DNA from: Pomacea canaliculata
Taxonomy: Eukaryota > Mollusca > Gastropoda > Architaenioglossa > Ampullariidae
Assembly: GCF_003073045.1 (NCBI RefSeq)
Contig: NC_037603.1
Location: 12,096,192 to 12,160,191, forward strand
Length of the DNA stretch: 64,000 nucleotides
Direction: 5' to 3'
Below, piece by piece: positions 1 through 12,304 of the stretch (the stretch's first letter is position 1; every line of letters starts with the position of its first letter). Below the pieces are notes generated by a model. That model was not told the DNA's origin and did not search any database. It saw only the letters and a list, made by a program, of their open reading frames with translations. The position numbers and the translations under genes were made by a program.

Positions 1-731
1 TGCATTAAACGATTAATGTGCCATGACAAAAGGTTTCATAGTGTCTGTCCTCACACAGGGCCCAGTTCATTAAGTTTTTTGCTTTCCATATTTTTAATAA
101 TGAGCGCTTGGTTAAGAACTTGTACAGGGGTGATTATCCGCAGAGGGCAACTTTGTCCTTTGAAGACAGTCACACCATAAAATGACGCCGCAAACTTTGA
201 CCTCTGGCATATCATGATGCTCCCTTATACGATATGTTATCATGACCTAAGAATGATAAGCGGTTTGTGTTTACTTGACACACATTCTCTTTCTCTTTCT
301 GTCTGCTCCTTAGGAGTGTGAGTATGCGCTTTACAAATTTTGCATTTATTATTATTATTATTCACACCAAAACACACACACACAAGTATATCAGAGGATG
401 ATTTTTATAAATGTGATCATAAATGTAATGAAAAAAGTTAAACTAATATTACAATTTAATATATGATGCATAAGTCTGTCCTGTTTTTGGATAATCCTGA
501 AGTCATCACCAAAAAGCAGGAAGAAAGAAAGAAGAAGAAAGATGGATTTGGAGGAGGGGGGGAGGGGGTACAGTAGTGTAAAAGAAAAAAATCTTGGAGT
601 TTATAGTTTGATTGTAAGAACTATTGGGCACAACATCATATTCTGAATTGATTAATATTTATATCAACATCACACAGAGAGATGTCTTTTAAATGGCCTT
701 CCTATTGATATTCCAGTTTTTTTTTTTTCAG
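1..731. other. 5' flank or upstream intron of the GK5 gene
   Basis: No coding exon is recognised here. The stretch ends in a long T tract followed by CAG at 729-731, a good 3' splice site. The first coding exon of GK5 is therefore probably preceded by at least one non-coding exon, in this stretch or before the window. It also holds short ATT and CA runs near 350-385 and a purine-rich GA/GGGA run at 515-570. No convincing promoter was found. Confidence 0.5.
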
Positions 732-798
732 TTGAGGTTTGCTATGGAAGGAGATTGTTCATCAGAGGGAACTGCTGTTCCAAGTGCTGTTTCTCCAA

Positions 799-3700
799 AT
801 GAAAGTGTTCCAAAAAAACGGCGATGGGGAAGGGATTACAAATCCAAAGTATGTTATGGCACTGGATGTTGGCACTTCAGTCCTTCGTTGTCACATCTAC
901 GACAGCCATGGATTTATCATAGGAGCCAGCAGCAGGAAAGTAAGATAACTATGTTTATTTTTCATTTGAAAAAAATGCATACTCTCTTGTTTGATTGTTC
1001 AAAAGGAGAAATGCATACTCTTCATCTTCATCTTGACCAGTAGAGTTTTCGTAAGATTTTTTTCTTATACCAAGAGATTTGAGGTACTGTGGTATGGTGC
1101 AAGTTCAGTATTCGAAAAAAGAACTTTGTAGCTGTCATGAATATTTTGTTTTCTAGCTGGAGATTGAACATCCAAAGCCAGGCTGGTTTGAAATTGACCC
1201 TTTCAAGCTGTTTGATGATTCTTGTGCTGTCGTGAAGAGCAGCTTAGCAGGTAAAAGCTTTAGTGGTGTGTTACCATAACTAATTTGAGTGGTGAATAAT
1301 TGCTTTGAACTTGATTATGTTGATATGAGAGGCTGACAAATTTAACCCTGAGTTAGTATTCATATAGAGCCTGTTAGGAACTCGTGTGTAATCACATTTA
1401 TTTAGTAATTTCCCCTCTAAGGTATGGATAAAACTGACGTGTGCAGGTAAAGAGAAGTGAATTTAAGTATCATCATTTGTATATTGCTAGTTTTTTAGGT
1501 CAGTAGTGAAGACTTGAACCAATGTGAATATATGTCAGTGTGTGTGTATATATATATAGACACATAAAGTATATACATATATATATATGTACACACATTC
1601 ACTAAAAGGGAAAGAATAAGGATATACAAATATCAGCATAGGCACAGTTTGCAGCATTTATTGTGATATCATGTATCATCTTACGTCCCTTGACTGATAC
1701 CAGCTGATTATTTGATGAGCTGGCTGCTAGTCAAGCTGGCTTGCTGGTGTCTGTCATTGGGGGGACCAGACTATAGATGCATCAGGGGTCAATGTGTCAT
1801 TAAAAGTCACTTAAGCATCAAGAAAATTCCAACAGTAAGTTTAATCGTTGGTAGCTTGGTGTTCTGTGGACTGTTTCTTCATTGTAGACCATGGCATTAG
1901 CCTGTTTGAGTCACTTTCACTTCCCTGTAATCAGCTGCAGGCCTTCAGGCCAGTCAGGTTACCAGCATGGGCATAGCCACACAGCGCAACACCTTTGTGA
2001 CATGGGACAGGTGAGAGTAGCTTAAGTTCCATCAGTACTTTAATTTTTGTGTTTGTTGATGGTAAGCATCTTGGAACTATTCCAAACCTATGTGCTAGCA
2101 CCATGCTCACATTATTTAAGCCTGTTGTCTCCTTATGTCACTCACCTTCCCTCAACCAGACATGCCCTAGCTAAAAATCCTTTGTACTAAAACGAACAGC
2201 TATTTATAAATAGTTTATAAATAGTTCCTGCTATACTTATAGTAGTGATTTTATGCTCTGTGATTTCAACTGTGTTAGGTTCTAAGATGCTTTCCTCCTG
2301 TATACAATGAGAATTCTGAATTGGTATCAATGTTACTCATTATTCTTACTATTATTTATCTTGAAACTGTGCATATCATTGTTTATGTACCAGGGAGACA
2401 GGGGAAGTCTATCACAAGATGATCACCTGGCAGGATCTGAGGGCATCTGAAGCGGTTGCTTCATGGAATTCATCTTATACGCTGAAGGCTTTAAATAAGA
2501 GTGCTAAACTTCTCCACTTCTTTACACGCCGTAACAGGCATAAAGCTGCTAGCGTCCTTAAATTCATGTCCAAGCAGGTTTGTTATGCTTTTATTATATC
2601 CTGCTTTTATAGTTGTCGTGCTCTGTTTTTGGTTAATTTTATTATCATGTCACTAGTGGGATATTCTTCAGATGTTTTTCCAGGCCAGATTTAATTTGTT
2701 TAGACAAAGTTGAGGGATAAGATTAAGTTGATAGACTGCTGTCTGAATTTCCTGAAATACTTACAGATGTCTGGTCCACTTCCCTGCTTTTCTTCTCATA
2801 TGCTTCTTTTTACTTAGTTTGCATCAAACATCGTTCCTGAATTAAAGCAATGGTGAAACAATGATGGACAAAAGATGGTGTATACATCACTTCTGCCCAC
2901 TTTTCTAAGTTATTTTCTAAAGAATAATAGCACAGAGTGAATCTTGTTTTAACTGCTGATTTCCATTTAAAACAAATGATATTCCTTTACAGAAAGTTAC
3001 TGAATGATCACGTAAAAATACTGTCTGTACTGCAGTAGTGGAAATCTTTAATAATGTGAAAAAAGTTGTTTATGATGCTGCTCAAGTAAAAATATTAAAT
3101 TTAGTAAATAGACAACAAATGATGTGTGCAACTACTTTAAAACTTATTTAGTTATATTGAGTGTAGCATAAAAAATATTTGATGCTTAATGGGGCTTCTT
3201 AAATAACATTGCTGAGCATGTATTTGACAAATGATTTCATGATCATCATCAGAAAAAAATTGCCAAGAATCTTCATAGGACTAGAAGTATGTGTCCGTCC
3301 ACTAATGTTTTTAATTTGTTGGGTTTTTTTTACCTTAGGTTACAATGCGTTTACTGTGGGTGTTGACAAATATACCCAATGTAAGTACCAAATAGTATTT
3401 GTATCTTGTGTTGGTGGATGTATGAGTAGTTTCTATGCTTGGAGAATTGTAAGTTTTATAATTTCCGGACAACATTTCAAGTCTCTTCACATTTTTTTCT
3501 CTGTGTGCATGCTTACACGTATATATGTATGTACAAATGCATGTATGTGCATATATAACCGCACACATATAATGTGTATTTATTTTGTGCTGGTTGTCAT
3601 TTTTCCTTATATAAAGAAACAATAGAAGGTTTCAGTCACCAACAGTCAAAATATTACATCATTAGTGCTTCCACCCTCTCTTCCAGCTAGTAAATGTAGC

Positions 3701-6700
3701 TGACTCACTGACCTGAATGCTGCTTCTGTTGACAAGAAGAAGTTAAAGCACATGTAGCTTGCCTATGAATGGGGAAGTGCACAGTAAATCTAGAAGATAT
3801 AAAAGAGTAGTGGCCATGATTTTTGTCCTTTTTATTGTATCCAGGAAGCCCATAATCTGCCCAGTTTAGTATTTTTATTGTTTCTAGCAAGCCCATCAGC
3901 TGCCCAGTTTAGCTTCCCATTATTTTATTTTAGTTGCATGCAAGAGGGGTTCAGCTTCATGTCTCTATGAAATAAATCCTACTGTTTTGTTATGCCTTGG
4001 TTTTTTGAGTGGAAAAAAGAAATATTTTTCTTTGTGGTAATAAACTGAAGCTGAAATTTATGTGGTCTTTTTATACAAAACAAAAGTAATCAAAAATAAT
4101 TTATGTGAATTTTATCATTGTATTTTTTCACCATCCCATGTTTAACAGGAACAAATTTTTATTCGTTAAAGGTCAAACGGCGTGCATTTGAGGGCAATGT
4201 GATGTTTGGATGCATTGAGACTTGGCTACTTTGGAAACTGTCTGGCAAGAAGTTGCATGCTACAGATTACTCATGTGCCAGCACAACTGGCATCTTTGAT
4301 CCTTACTCAGTAAGAAGTTCAGATAACAGCAGTGTGTGTGTGAGAGAGTGTGAGCACTGTAACTATGGGGAGTCAGCAGTAGCTATCCATACTTTTGCTT
4401 AGCTGCACATACTTGCACACTCACATTTATTCACTCATACATAAACTCACTCACTTTTGATGTCATGGATGCATTAACACCTGCAACTTGCTCAATAAAG
4501 ATGTGTTTGTCTCAATAGATGGAGTGGAGCCCTATAGTCTGTGGTCTTGTGGACATTCCCATGTCTATGTTACCAGAGATCAGAGACACAAGGTTAGTAC
4601 TGATATCTTCCGTATTCTGTTATTATATTCTGTGGTTTGCTGCTAATAGGAAATCATGATATTCTTGGATCTTCTGCATCATTTGATGATGAAATACTGG
4701 CCAAAAATAAAATAACATCTTTGCATGGATTGAAAAAAGAATTTAACAGAAGTTAAACATAGTACAGACACAAATGTTCAGTTTACTGCAAAACTTCCAT
4801 AAAGGGTATAAATGTAAGGACATAATATGGGAAAGCTATAGATGATGGATCAGAAAGATCTCCTTGATAAGGCTATACCATTTTTCACTAATTCATCTAG
4901 CTAAATATGCTGAAAAACAAAACCACCCTTTAACTTTGACCGGGATTTTTTTATTGGTTTTGTAACAGTGGTGACTTCGGCACAACAGAACCTGACCTGT
5001 TTGGAGCACCCATTCCAATAAAGTCACTGGTTAGGCTTCAAGATTTTTCATTGCATTCTGGTAATAATAACAAGGAAAAATGTGTTGTAGTTTTTTGTGA
5101 GGCTTGAATTGTTTATGAAGTTATCAGATGTTTGCTAGGTGACTTGGTTGATCTATGCTGTGATCAGTAGGTGGTACTATGGTCAAAATTTACAATGAAC
5201 TTACATCACATTCACATAAGGTGACACTACAAGCCAGTGTGTTAAACCACTACTAGTGCACTAAAGCTTACAATTCTAGCTTTAAAGTCCACCTCTTTAA
5301 AAAAAAACCAACACTTTTCCTTTCAGTCCTCAGTCCCCAGTCTTTGAACATGCACTTTGTGTTTTCCAAAATGACATCCCTTTGTTGTTGTGGCTGTTCT
5401 TCATTGTATGGTTGTTGGTTTGTAGTCTTCCATATACGGTGCTGCGCTCACCTCTATATGGCGAAGTATGCTCTACTAATTCACTTGTATTAATATTTAA
5501 TTGTGTGTACTACACCTTTGAAGAGCAACATGAACAGCATTTACTCAATCCACTGATGGTTGTATATTTGCAATTTTGTTCCAGGTGGCTGACCAGCAAG
5601 GGTCGATGTTTGGTCAGTGCTGTTTTTATGTGGGTGATGTAAAGTGCACAATGGGAACGGGAACATTTATAGATATGAACACTGGCAAGATCCCACATGC
5701 GTCCATAGCTGGTGAGTTTCGATGAAACTGGGTAGGCTGGTGAGTCCATTTAATAAAGCTGGATGAATCTGACATTTTTTGTGCTTTGAACAGAGAAGAA
5801 AAACTTGCATCAAAATGGATTAAAATTACTTTGTGGGCAATAAAAGGCATCCATGTTGACCCTGTTCATTTTGTATTTTAAATGAAAGGCCAAACTTTTC
5901 CTCTTGAGTGGGAAAGAGAGATTAAACCTGGGGGAGGGAGGGAGAGCAGGCTACCCTAATTGCCTCCATTTGGCCTCCCTTTCCTGAGTAGAACTGTGCT
6001 TTCCTGCCCTAAAGTAGAAATTTGGCCTTTAGGCTAAATATAGAGAAAAATAAAATATTTTGCACACTGTATGTTTCCAGCAAAGTGTATTTTTATTGTG
6101 AAGACAGCTGTCAATGTAACATAATCATAGGAGATGAATATTGTTTTTTGGCTTTGATGTATTTTCTATTCATTAACTAGAAGTAAATTTTTTGATGAAT
6201 TTATTTATTTGATTTGACCCCAAATTTGTGGTTTTCTTATGATGCTGAAATGGAGCAATCTGTGTTTCCCTTGGCTAAGATGCATGACAGCTTATCGCGA
6301 TGGTAATTTTTAGTAATAATTGTCCTGTCAATAGGTCTTTATCCCCTTGTGGGCTGGAGCATTGGAGGAAAAGTAACCTATCTGGCTGAGGGGCATTCAG
6401 CCGATACAGGAAACGTAATGGGCTGGGCAAATTCAATAGGTAAATAAATTTTCTGGAAACCCTGTGTGTGTTTATTTTTTCACAAATCTTTCTATTTACA
6501 ACTGTTATTTTTTCTGCATCTAGACTGAGTTACTGAATGTAGTTTAATGTCAGTCTATCCAAAATTACTTATTGTAACTAATGATTATTTATCAGTGAAT
6601 TAGTTTACATGTTTTTGCATCAAGTTTTTTTTAATACCTGTAATTATGTTGGAATAAACGTACTGTAAATGATAAGATGGGAAGACATATACTGTACACT

Positions 6701-9700
6701 GATCCCATTAAACAGTTCAAGGCTGTGATTAGTCTTTTCAGGGGAGGAGGAAGGTTAATGCACTGATAAAGGTAATTGATGTTGATGGTTGCAGAACAGG
6801 CATCTTCAAAGCAATAGTACATTTGAGAAAATATACATATTTTTTAACACAGGGCTCCTTGATGATGTGACGCAGAGCAGCAGTCTTGCAGCTTCTGTTC
6901 CAGGTGAGCAGTGGTTGTCTATCCAACTGTGCACATGCATGTTTATCATAAAGTTTTTTTTAATTTATGATATGAAAGTGTCTGTCTACAATCAGTATCC
7001 ATGTCACTCTCATTCACACATGTGCCCACTCACACATTCACTCTGAAATAAATAATATTGTAGACAATAAAAGCAACTTTTGTAGAGTCAGGGAATTTTA
7101 CTGTGTAGTATTATTTAGGACTAAAGCTGCATGGCATGTGTGTCTCATAGTGTCCCCCGCGTGTGGAGAACATCCACAATAATACCAGTGCCAAAGAAGC
7201 CTCATGCTACCAACTTGAAAGACTTTCGACCTGTGGCTCTCACGTCTGTTGTGGCCAAATGTTTGGAGAGAGTTGTGGGAAGATTGTTAATCCCCACCAT
7301 GGCTGATCGCCTGGATCCTTTGCAGTTTGCCTACAAGCCACGCAGGGGGGTGTCTGATGCAACTCTCACGCTTTTAAAATACTATCCTACAACACTTGGA
7401 CACTTCTGGCACCTATGTTCGGGTCCTGTTCATGGACTTTTCCAGCGCCTTCAACACGGTCCAGCCACACCTTCTTGTACAGCGCCTACTAGACCTGGAT
7501 GTCAACACTGGCCTAGTTCTATGGATCAGATCATTCCTGAAGGACCGACCACAGAGGGTGGGTTTCAGAGTTCCACCGACAGGTACTATAGGGTCCAGCA
7601 GCTCGTCTGACGGAGTTTATTTGTCAGTGGATGGAATGATTCTGTCAGATGAGCAGATCCTCAACACGGGTACCCCTCAGGGATGTGTGCTTTCCCCCAT
7701 CCTGTTTTCTGTATATACAAATGGGATTAGTATTAACAGTGCTATTCTCAAACTTGTTAAATATGCAGATGACATGGCCCTTGTGGGCTGCCTGAAAGAC
7801 GAGCAGTCCCTGTCACAGTACCTGGCCTGTGTGGGGGAGCTGGAGGAGTGGTTTGACCGCAGCTTTCTGGATCTGAACGTTGACAAAACGGAGGAGATGG
7901 CCTTTGGAAGAGCCTACGAAGGAAGAGATGGCACAACCCTCTCTCCCACCACTCCAAATCAAGGGACAGCAGGTGCAGAGGGCTGCTGTGTTTAGGTACC
8001 TTGGTACAGTGATCGACGGAAAGCTCTCATTTAGTGATCACGTGAACCAAGTGTACAAAAAGGCCCAGCAACGGCTGTACCTTCTGAGGAGACTTCGCAG
8101 CTTCGACGTCAGCTCTGGGGTGCTGGAGACTGTGTACAGGTCTCTTGTTGAGAGCATCCTCTCATTCAACATCGCTGCCTGGTATGGTCATCTACTAGTC
8201 AAAGACAAGGCAAGGCTGGCCAGAATCATCCACCAGGCAAATAAAATTATTGGTCAAGCACAGCTGCCACTTTCTGACTTGTACCTTCATGCAGTCAGAA
8301 GGATGGCACATAACATCATTTCGGACCTGAAACACCCTCTCCACACTAGCTTCCAGCTGTTGCCCTCAGGCAGGCGCTATAAGGTACCACGCATAAGGAA
8401 AGCTGCCTACCAGAGGTCCTTCGTGCCAGCAGCCATCACCATCCTAAATAAAGGCACAAGGACTCAGGAGGAATCAAACAGAGACTGAAGAAGAGTGAGT
8501 GCTGACATCTATTGTCAGCCATCACCTCGTGTGTCATTCTTGTCAATGACATTTTCTGGACGCAGCCGCGGTAAAGTTGAAGAAAAATGAACAATTAGCA
8601 AAATAAACAACTGATCAATGCGTACGTGTCATCTACGGTGTCACCGATCACCGCAACTAAAAAATATATCCATGGTATTCATATTGCCATGGCATAGCGT
8701 CGCACGAACTGTTTCATCCTACACTTTGTGCGAGTTTGTTGCCTGTCTCGCGGTAAGTCGCTGCGATCTGCGCGGTTCGGACACGATAGGGACTGTCATT
8801 TCTGATACTGTCATCTGACACCACAGACACTGTTACTTCTGGCACCACAGGCATTGTCACAAGAGTTCTGTGGTGATGGTTTGGAAGAGTAGCATACCAC
8901 CCTGGCGTTTCCTCTTCACTGTCGTCATCCTGAAGGTATGGCGCCTCCCGCAGTTGAATGTCCTTTATCTTGGAGTATACCAAATGATCGTCTAGGTACA
9001 CAAGAAGGACTGAAATTAAACAGTTCGGCATGGTGGTCTGCATTAACCTCTGGAAAGTGGCTGGTGTGGACGTCAGACCCATTGGCATCCTGGAACGGGC
9101 GTGTTGCCAGCGGCCCTAGCCAGTCCTTTTGTTGACAATGTCTTCTCAAGATGAGCTTCATGCACGGCTGCCTGTACTGCCTGCGCCACATCTGCGGTAG
9201 AGTCCATTATCCGATCAAGGACGTTCTTCCCTAGTAGAAGCGACACGCGCCTCCTGCGCTCACTTGTGACCACATCGACCAGGTCCTTGACCACCAGGAT
9301 AGGAACGTCCTCAGACGCTGGCCGTAAACATGTCCACCACCGCCACTCCTGAGTTTGTTTTAGCTGTAAGTCCTGTATGTGCCCTCGTGCCCACTCGTCA
9401 GTGACCGTCGTTACCTCACTGCCGGTGTCGAGCAACGCCATCACTCAACTGCCATAAATGACAACCTCCGCCGTCGGACACTTTCCAGTCAGGCCAGCTA
9501 CACTTTATTTCCCTGTCATCCTGTTACGGACGACGGGGGCAGTCACTTTCCCTGACCGGTCGGGCTGCAGTCCTCCGAGATGGTGTCAATCGCCGCCACT
9601 TCGACGCTCTGCGCCGCCTTCTACCTCGCCTGCTTAAATTCTGGAGCTTCGCGGCGTATTCGTCGACCACCTCATCACGTTGCTGTGGCACTGATGTCGA

Positions 9701-11814
9701 CATTTTTGTTCGCCGTACGCCTCCACTAGGACACCCAAGATCTTTCTCGGCGTATCTCTTGCGTCATGCGGAAGCATCAACACTCGACGTCTGGCAGGTC
9801 CCTCCAGCGAGCTCAAGATGTAACCACGAGCCGCATTCTGACACATCGGGTTTATGGCGAGAGCTAACTCGACCTCTGTTTCAATCTCGTCGACACTCGT
9901 TGGTCCACCGGCAAACTACTGAAAGCGGACTAACTAGTATGCTCGTAGAGCCTCTGCCCACCCAACGGATAGCATCATGGTCCTCTCTATGTACTAATCT
10001 TCTGTCGTGGGCTTCTGCCCGTGATGAACAAATGTTTTCTTTTTGTTCAGCAGTGCTTTTAGGCCCTTGGTCACCCAAGGTTTGTTGTTAGGATAAACAT
10101 ACACTGCCTTGATGGACTGGTGCAATCAACACTATTTTACTCCTCACTTTTACTCCTAACTGTGTGTTAAATGTCTGTATGGGTATGTGAGCAAAGACAA
10201 ATTTCTGTCCTCCTGGGCAGACAATAAAGTCTGTTTTGATTTTGATTTTGATTTGATTTTGGTTTGCTTGTATGCTCTCTTGAAATGTATGCATGCACGA
10301 ACGCACACATCGACACAATTATTATACATTAATATTAATCTAATGTCATTTTTGCATGTTGCAGACTCTGGTGGGGTGTGTTTTGTACCAGCATACAGCG
10401 GTTTGCAAGTAAATAATTGATGACATTTATTTTTCTTTTTTTATTGGTGTGTAGTGCACTGACTCCTGTTCGCTACAAGTTTGAGACAAGCACTATAATG
10501 TAATCATAATGAAATCAAGTGAAAGAATCCTGTGGAGTTCATTTGGCAAATATCACCACATCACATTTCTATGTGTTCAAGTGTTGGAAAGATGGAAAAG
10601 CATTTGAGGTGGAAATACTGATATTCAGTCAACTTAGTCTGTGTTCTCACTTCTGTAGCAAAACCTTTGGTTTTTATTTTCACTAGGCACCTGTGAATGA
10701 TGACAAGGCATGCACTTCTATCTTTGGCCTAAAACTTGGTACAACTAAAGCTCACCTGGTGCGGGCTATGCTGGAATCCATGGCCTTCAGATTTAAGATT
10801 CTCTATGAAACCTTCATCACCGAAACCAAGATTCCACTCTCATGCATATGGTTTGTAACTTGCAAGAATAAGGCCAAAGTAGCATTGGGTTTACTGTGAT
10901 CCACTAAACATTTTCTTCTCATATATTATTTGCTATTTATTTATTTTTTCTTTTTCACTTGAACGAGGTGTTTTGTGATAGATACAATATATCAATATAT
11001 ATATCATAAAATAAATTTTACAAAAAGCCAGAAAATTTTCAAACTTACACCACCAAATTGTAAAAGCTTACAAATTAAAAAAGCATGTGAATTAAAAAAA
11101 GCATGTATATCTATATAGCATTCTGTTTATAAAAAGAGTGAAGGTCAGTGAAAATCTGCTACAGTGCTGATGGAGGTGTTTCCACCAACGACTTCCTCAT
11201 GCAACTTATGGCAGATGTCACCAACCAGTCAATAGAAAGATCAGCTGACTCAGACATGACCAGCCGTGGGGCAGCATTCTTGGCTGGACTAGCATCTGGT
11301 AATTGCCTGACAAATTTATTGTTTTGTCTCTGATTTGTTTCAATGTTCATAAAGTGAATCATTATGCATTTATTTGGCAATTGACGGTGTAAGAAGTTTT
11401 GTTTTAGTTTTATCGATGTGACTAAATTATTTTCTTAGACTGCTGAACTTGTCTAGTTGAGTCGGTCTTTGGAAAGAAAGTTTTTAGCAAGTGGAGTCAC
11501 ACAAGCAATTTTGGATCTGCAGAGGAGCAAGACCAAATATATTTAAAGCTTTCAGCTAGGAGTTGGTGGGTGTGATAGTTTCTTTGAATATTACAGGTGT
11601 ATTGAAATATTACTGGGAATATATGGTGTATATATAGAAATATTACTGATTGATGTATGGAAATTTTACAGATGTATGGAAATCCCAGGAAGAGCTTAAG
11701 GCCATGAGAAAGATTGACAAAGTTTTTGAGCCTGCTGACACATGGAGCAAGGTGCGCTCTTCTTTCTACCTGTGGGAGAGAGCAGTATCTCGTTCACTGA
11801 ACTGGTATCGATAA
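799..11814 (+). CDS. GK5: Glycerol kinase 5 (FGGY carbohydrate kinase family), 15 coding exons
   Basis: Predicted cytosolic FGGY-family kinase that phosphorylates glycerol or a related polyol with ATP. Coding exons: 799-939, 1157-1250, 1941-2010, 2394-2577, 3339-3380, 4172-4309, 4519-4592, 4969-5029, 5585-5711, 6335-6439, 6853-6903, 10365-10408, 10687-10850, 11165-11298, 11672-11814. All introns are GT-AG and phases join without a stop, giving 523 residues, close to the length I recall for vertebrate GK5 (about 530). Visible landmarks are the phosphate-binding ALDVGTS (about 21-27), [29 protein letters not shown] (291-296) and the nucleotide-binding ADGGVSTN in exon 14. The protein ends in LNWYR. 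The start is uncertain: ATG 799 is in frame but has a weak context, while ATG 744 has a strong context (GCTATGG) in another frame and an A7 run lies between them. Intron 11 (3.5 kb) carries transposons. The orthology is clear; substrate specificity is inferred. Confidence 0.95.
1540..1600. repeat. AT/GT dinucleotide microsatellite
   Basis: Alternating TG and TA runs, including two (AT)n stretches about 15 bp long, in intron 2 of the GK5 gene. The ACACAC and GTGTGT ends can partly pair. No function is seen. Confidence 0.7.
7110..8535 (+). mobile_element. Non-LTR retrotransposon (CR1/Rex1-like LINE) reverse transcriptase, 5'-truncated and frameshifted
   Basis: This fragment in intron 11 of GK5 encodes most of a LINE reverse transcriptase in three successive frames. 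Visible in order: [20 protein letters not shown], the [14 protein letters not shown] block, [24 protein letters not shown] and the catalytic box KYADDMALV. The C-terminal region contains [16 protein letters not shown] and [12 protein letters not shown]. Frame changes occur near 7385 and between about 7900 and 7950, so it is a dead copy. There is no endonuclease domain, so it is 5'-truncated. The C-terminal LLPSGRRY block is typical of Rex1/Babar and related CR1-group elements. That assignment is from recalled family patterns; L2 or RTE relatives are less likely. Its 3' tail probably resumes near 10030. Confidence 0.9.
8560..9990 (-). mobile_element. Degenerate Ty3/gypsy LTR retrotransposon fragment (gag, protease, start of RT)
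   Basis: Read on the minus strand, the order is that of a Ty3/gypsy element. A gag-like segment (about 9846-9634, with [16 protein letters not shown]) comes first. It is followed by an aspartic protease with the active-site [12 protein letters not shown] (about 9440-9400) and then an RT fragment with [17 protein letters not shown] and the catalytic YLDD box (about 9088-8960). Protease runs almost straight into the middle of RT, so there is an internal deletion. RNase H, integrase and recognisable LTRs are missing. Several frames are broken. GC content is higher than in surrounding introns. The ends are approximate because no LTR pair or target duplication was found. Confidence 0.85.
10030..10262 (+). 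mobile_element. Probable LINE 3' end with AATAAAG and (GATTTT)n tail
   Basis: The stretch ends in CAATAAAGTCTG followed by repeats of GATTTT, the form of a CR1/Rex1-type LINE 3' terminus that ends in short tandem repeats. It has the same orientation as the RT fragment at 7110-8535. The intervening 1.4 kb is an opposite-strand gypsy remnant. The simplest reading is one LINE split by a later insertion. It lies 100 bp before exon 12 of GK5. Confidence 0.6.
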
Positions 11815-12184
11815 TATTAGCTTTGTGGAGGTGTGTGTAGTCAGTGGTGGTGTTAATTTATTTTATACATTGGACAACTGTGTGTGATTGTGACAAGAAT
11901 GTAATAGTGTCTTTGTATGTCTTGTAAAACTGTAATCACATGGGCCATTTTTCACACCACTGTAAAAGTGGATCTGCCCATGTGGTTGAGCAGTCATTCC
12001 ATATCCTAATTTTTAGGTCATAAAAATTTAGTATTTTAAGACTAATGAATGTACAAGTTTACATTAGGTTTCAGGACTAAGAATTTTAAGCAGGAATCTT
12101 TATTTTGTAACCAGGCAGTGCACAGCGAGTTTTACACGTTTTATTTCAGGCAGCAGAAGATCATAGGTTTTAACTCTAAGATAA

Positions 12185-12190
12185 AATAAA
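12185..12190 (+). terminator. First AATAAA polyadenylation signal after GK5
   Basis: This is the first canonical AATAAA noted downstream of the GK5 stop, about 370 nt after it. If used, the 3' UTR would be short and the hairpin at 12265 would be excluded. Further AATAAA sites downstream, such as one near 12766, allow longer forms. Confidence 0.4.
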
Positions 12191-12264
12191 TGTATGTGAT
12201 AGGAAACACAAACAGTTTAAAGAGTGTTCCTGTTTGTTATTTTATTTTTATTATCTCAATCAAA

Positions 12265-12304
12265 AGCTATCCCTGAACTTGAAAATTCAAGTTCAGGAAT
12301 AGCT
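12265..12304 (+). repeat. 19-bp inverted repeat (hairpin) downstream of GK5
   Basis: The arms at 12265-12283 and 12286-12304 are reverse complements over 19 positions with one mismatch, separated by AA. The transcript would fold into a long stem with a minimal loop. It lies 450 bp after the GK5 stop. Confidence 0.75.

Noticed and set aside
3209-3625. 138-codon open frame on the plus strand
   Set aside because: It overlaps the 42-bp GK5 exon 5 in another frame and reads into intron sequence. Its hydrophobic look comes from T-rich intron DNA.
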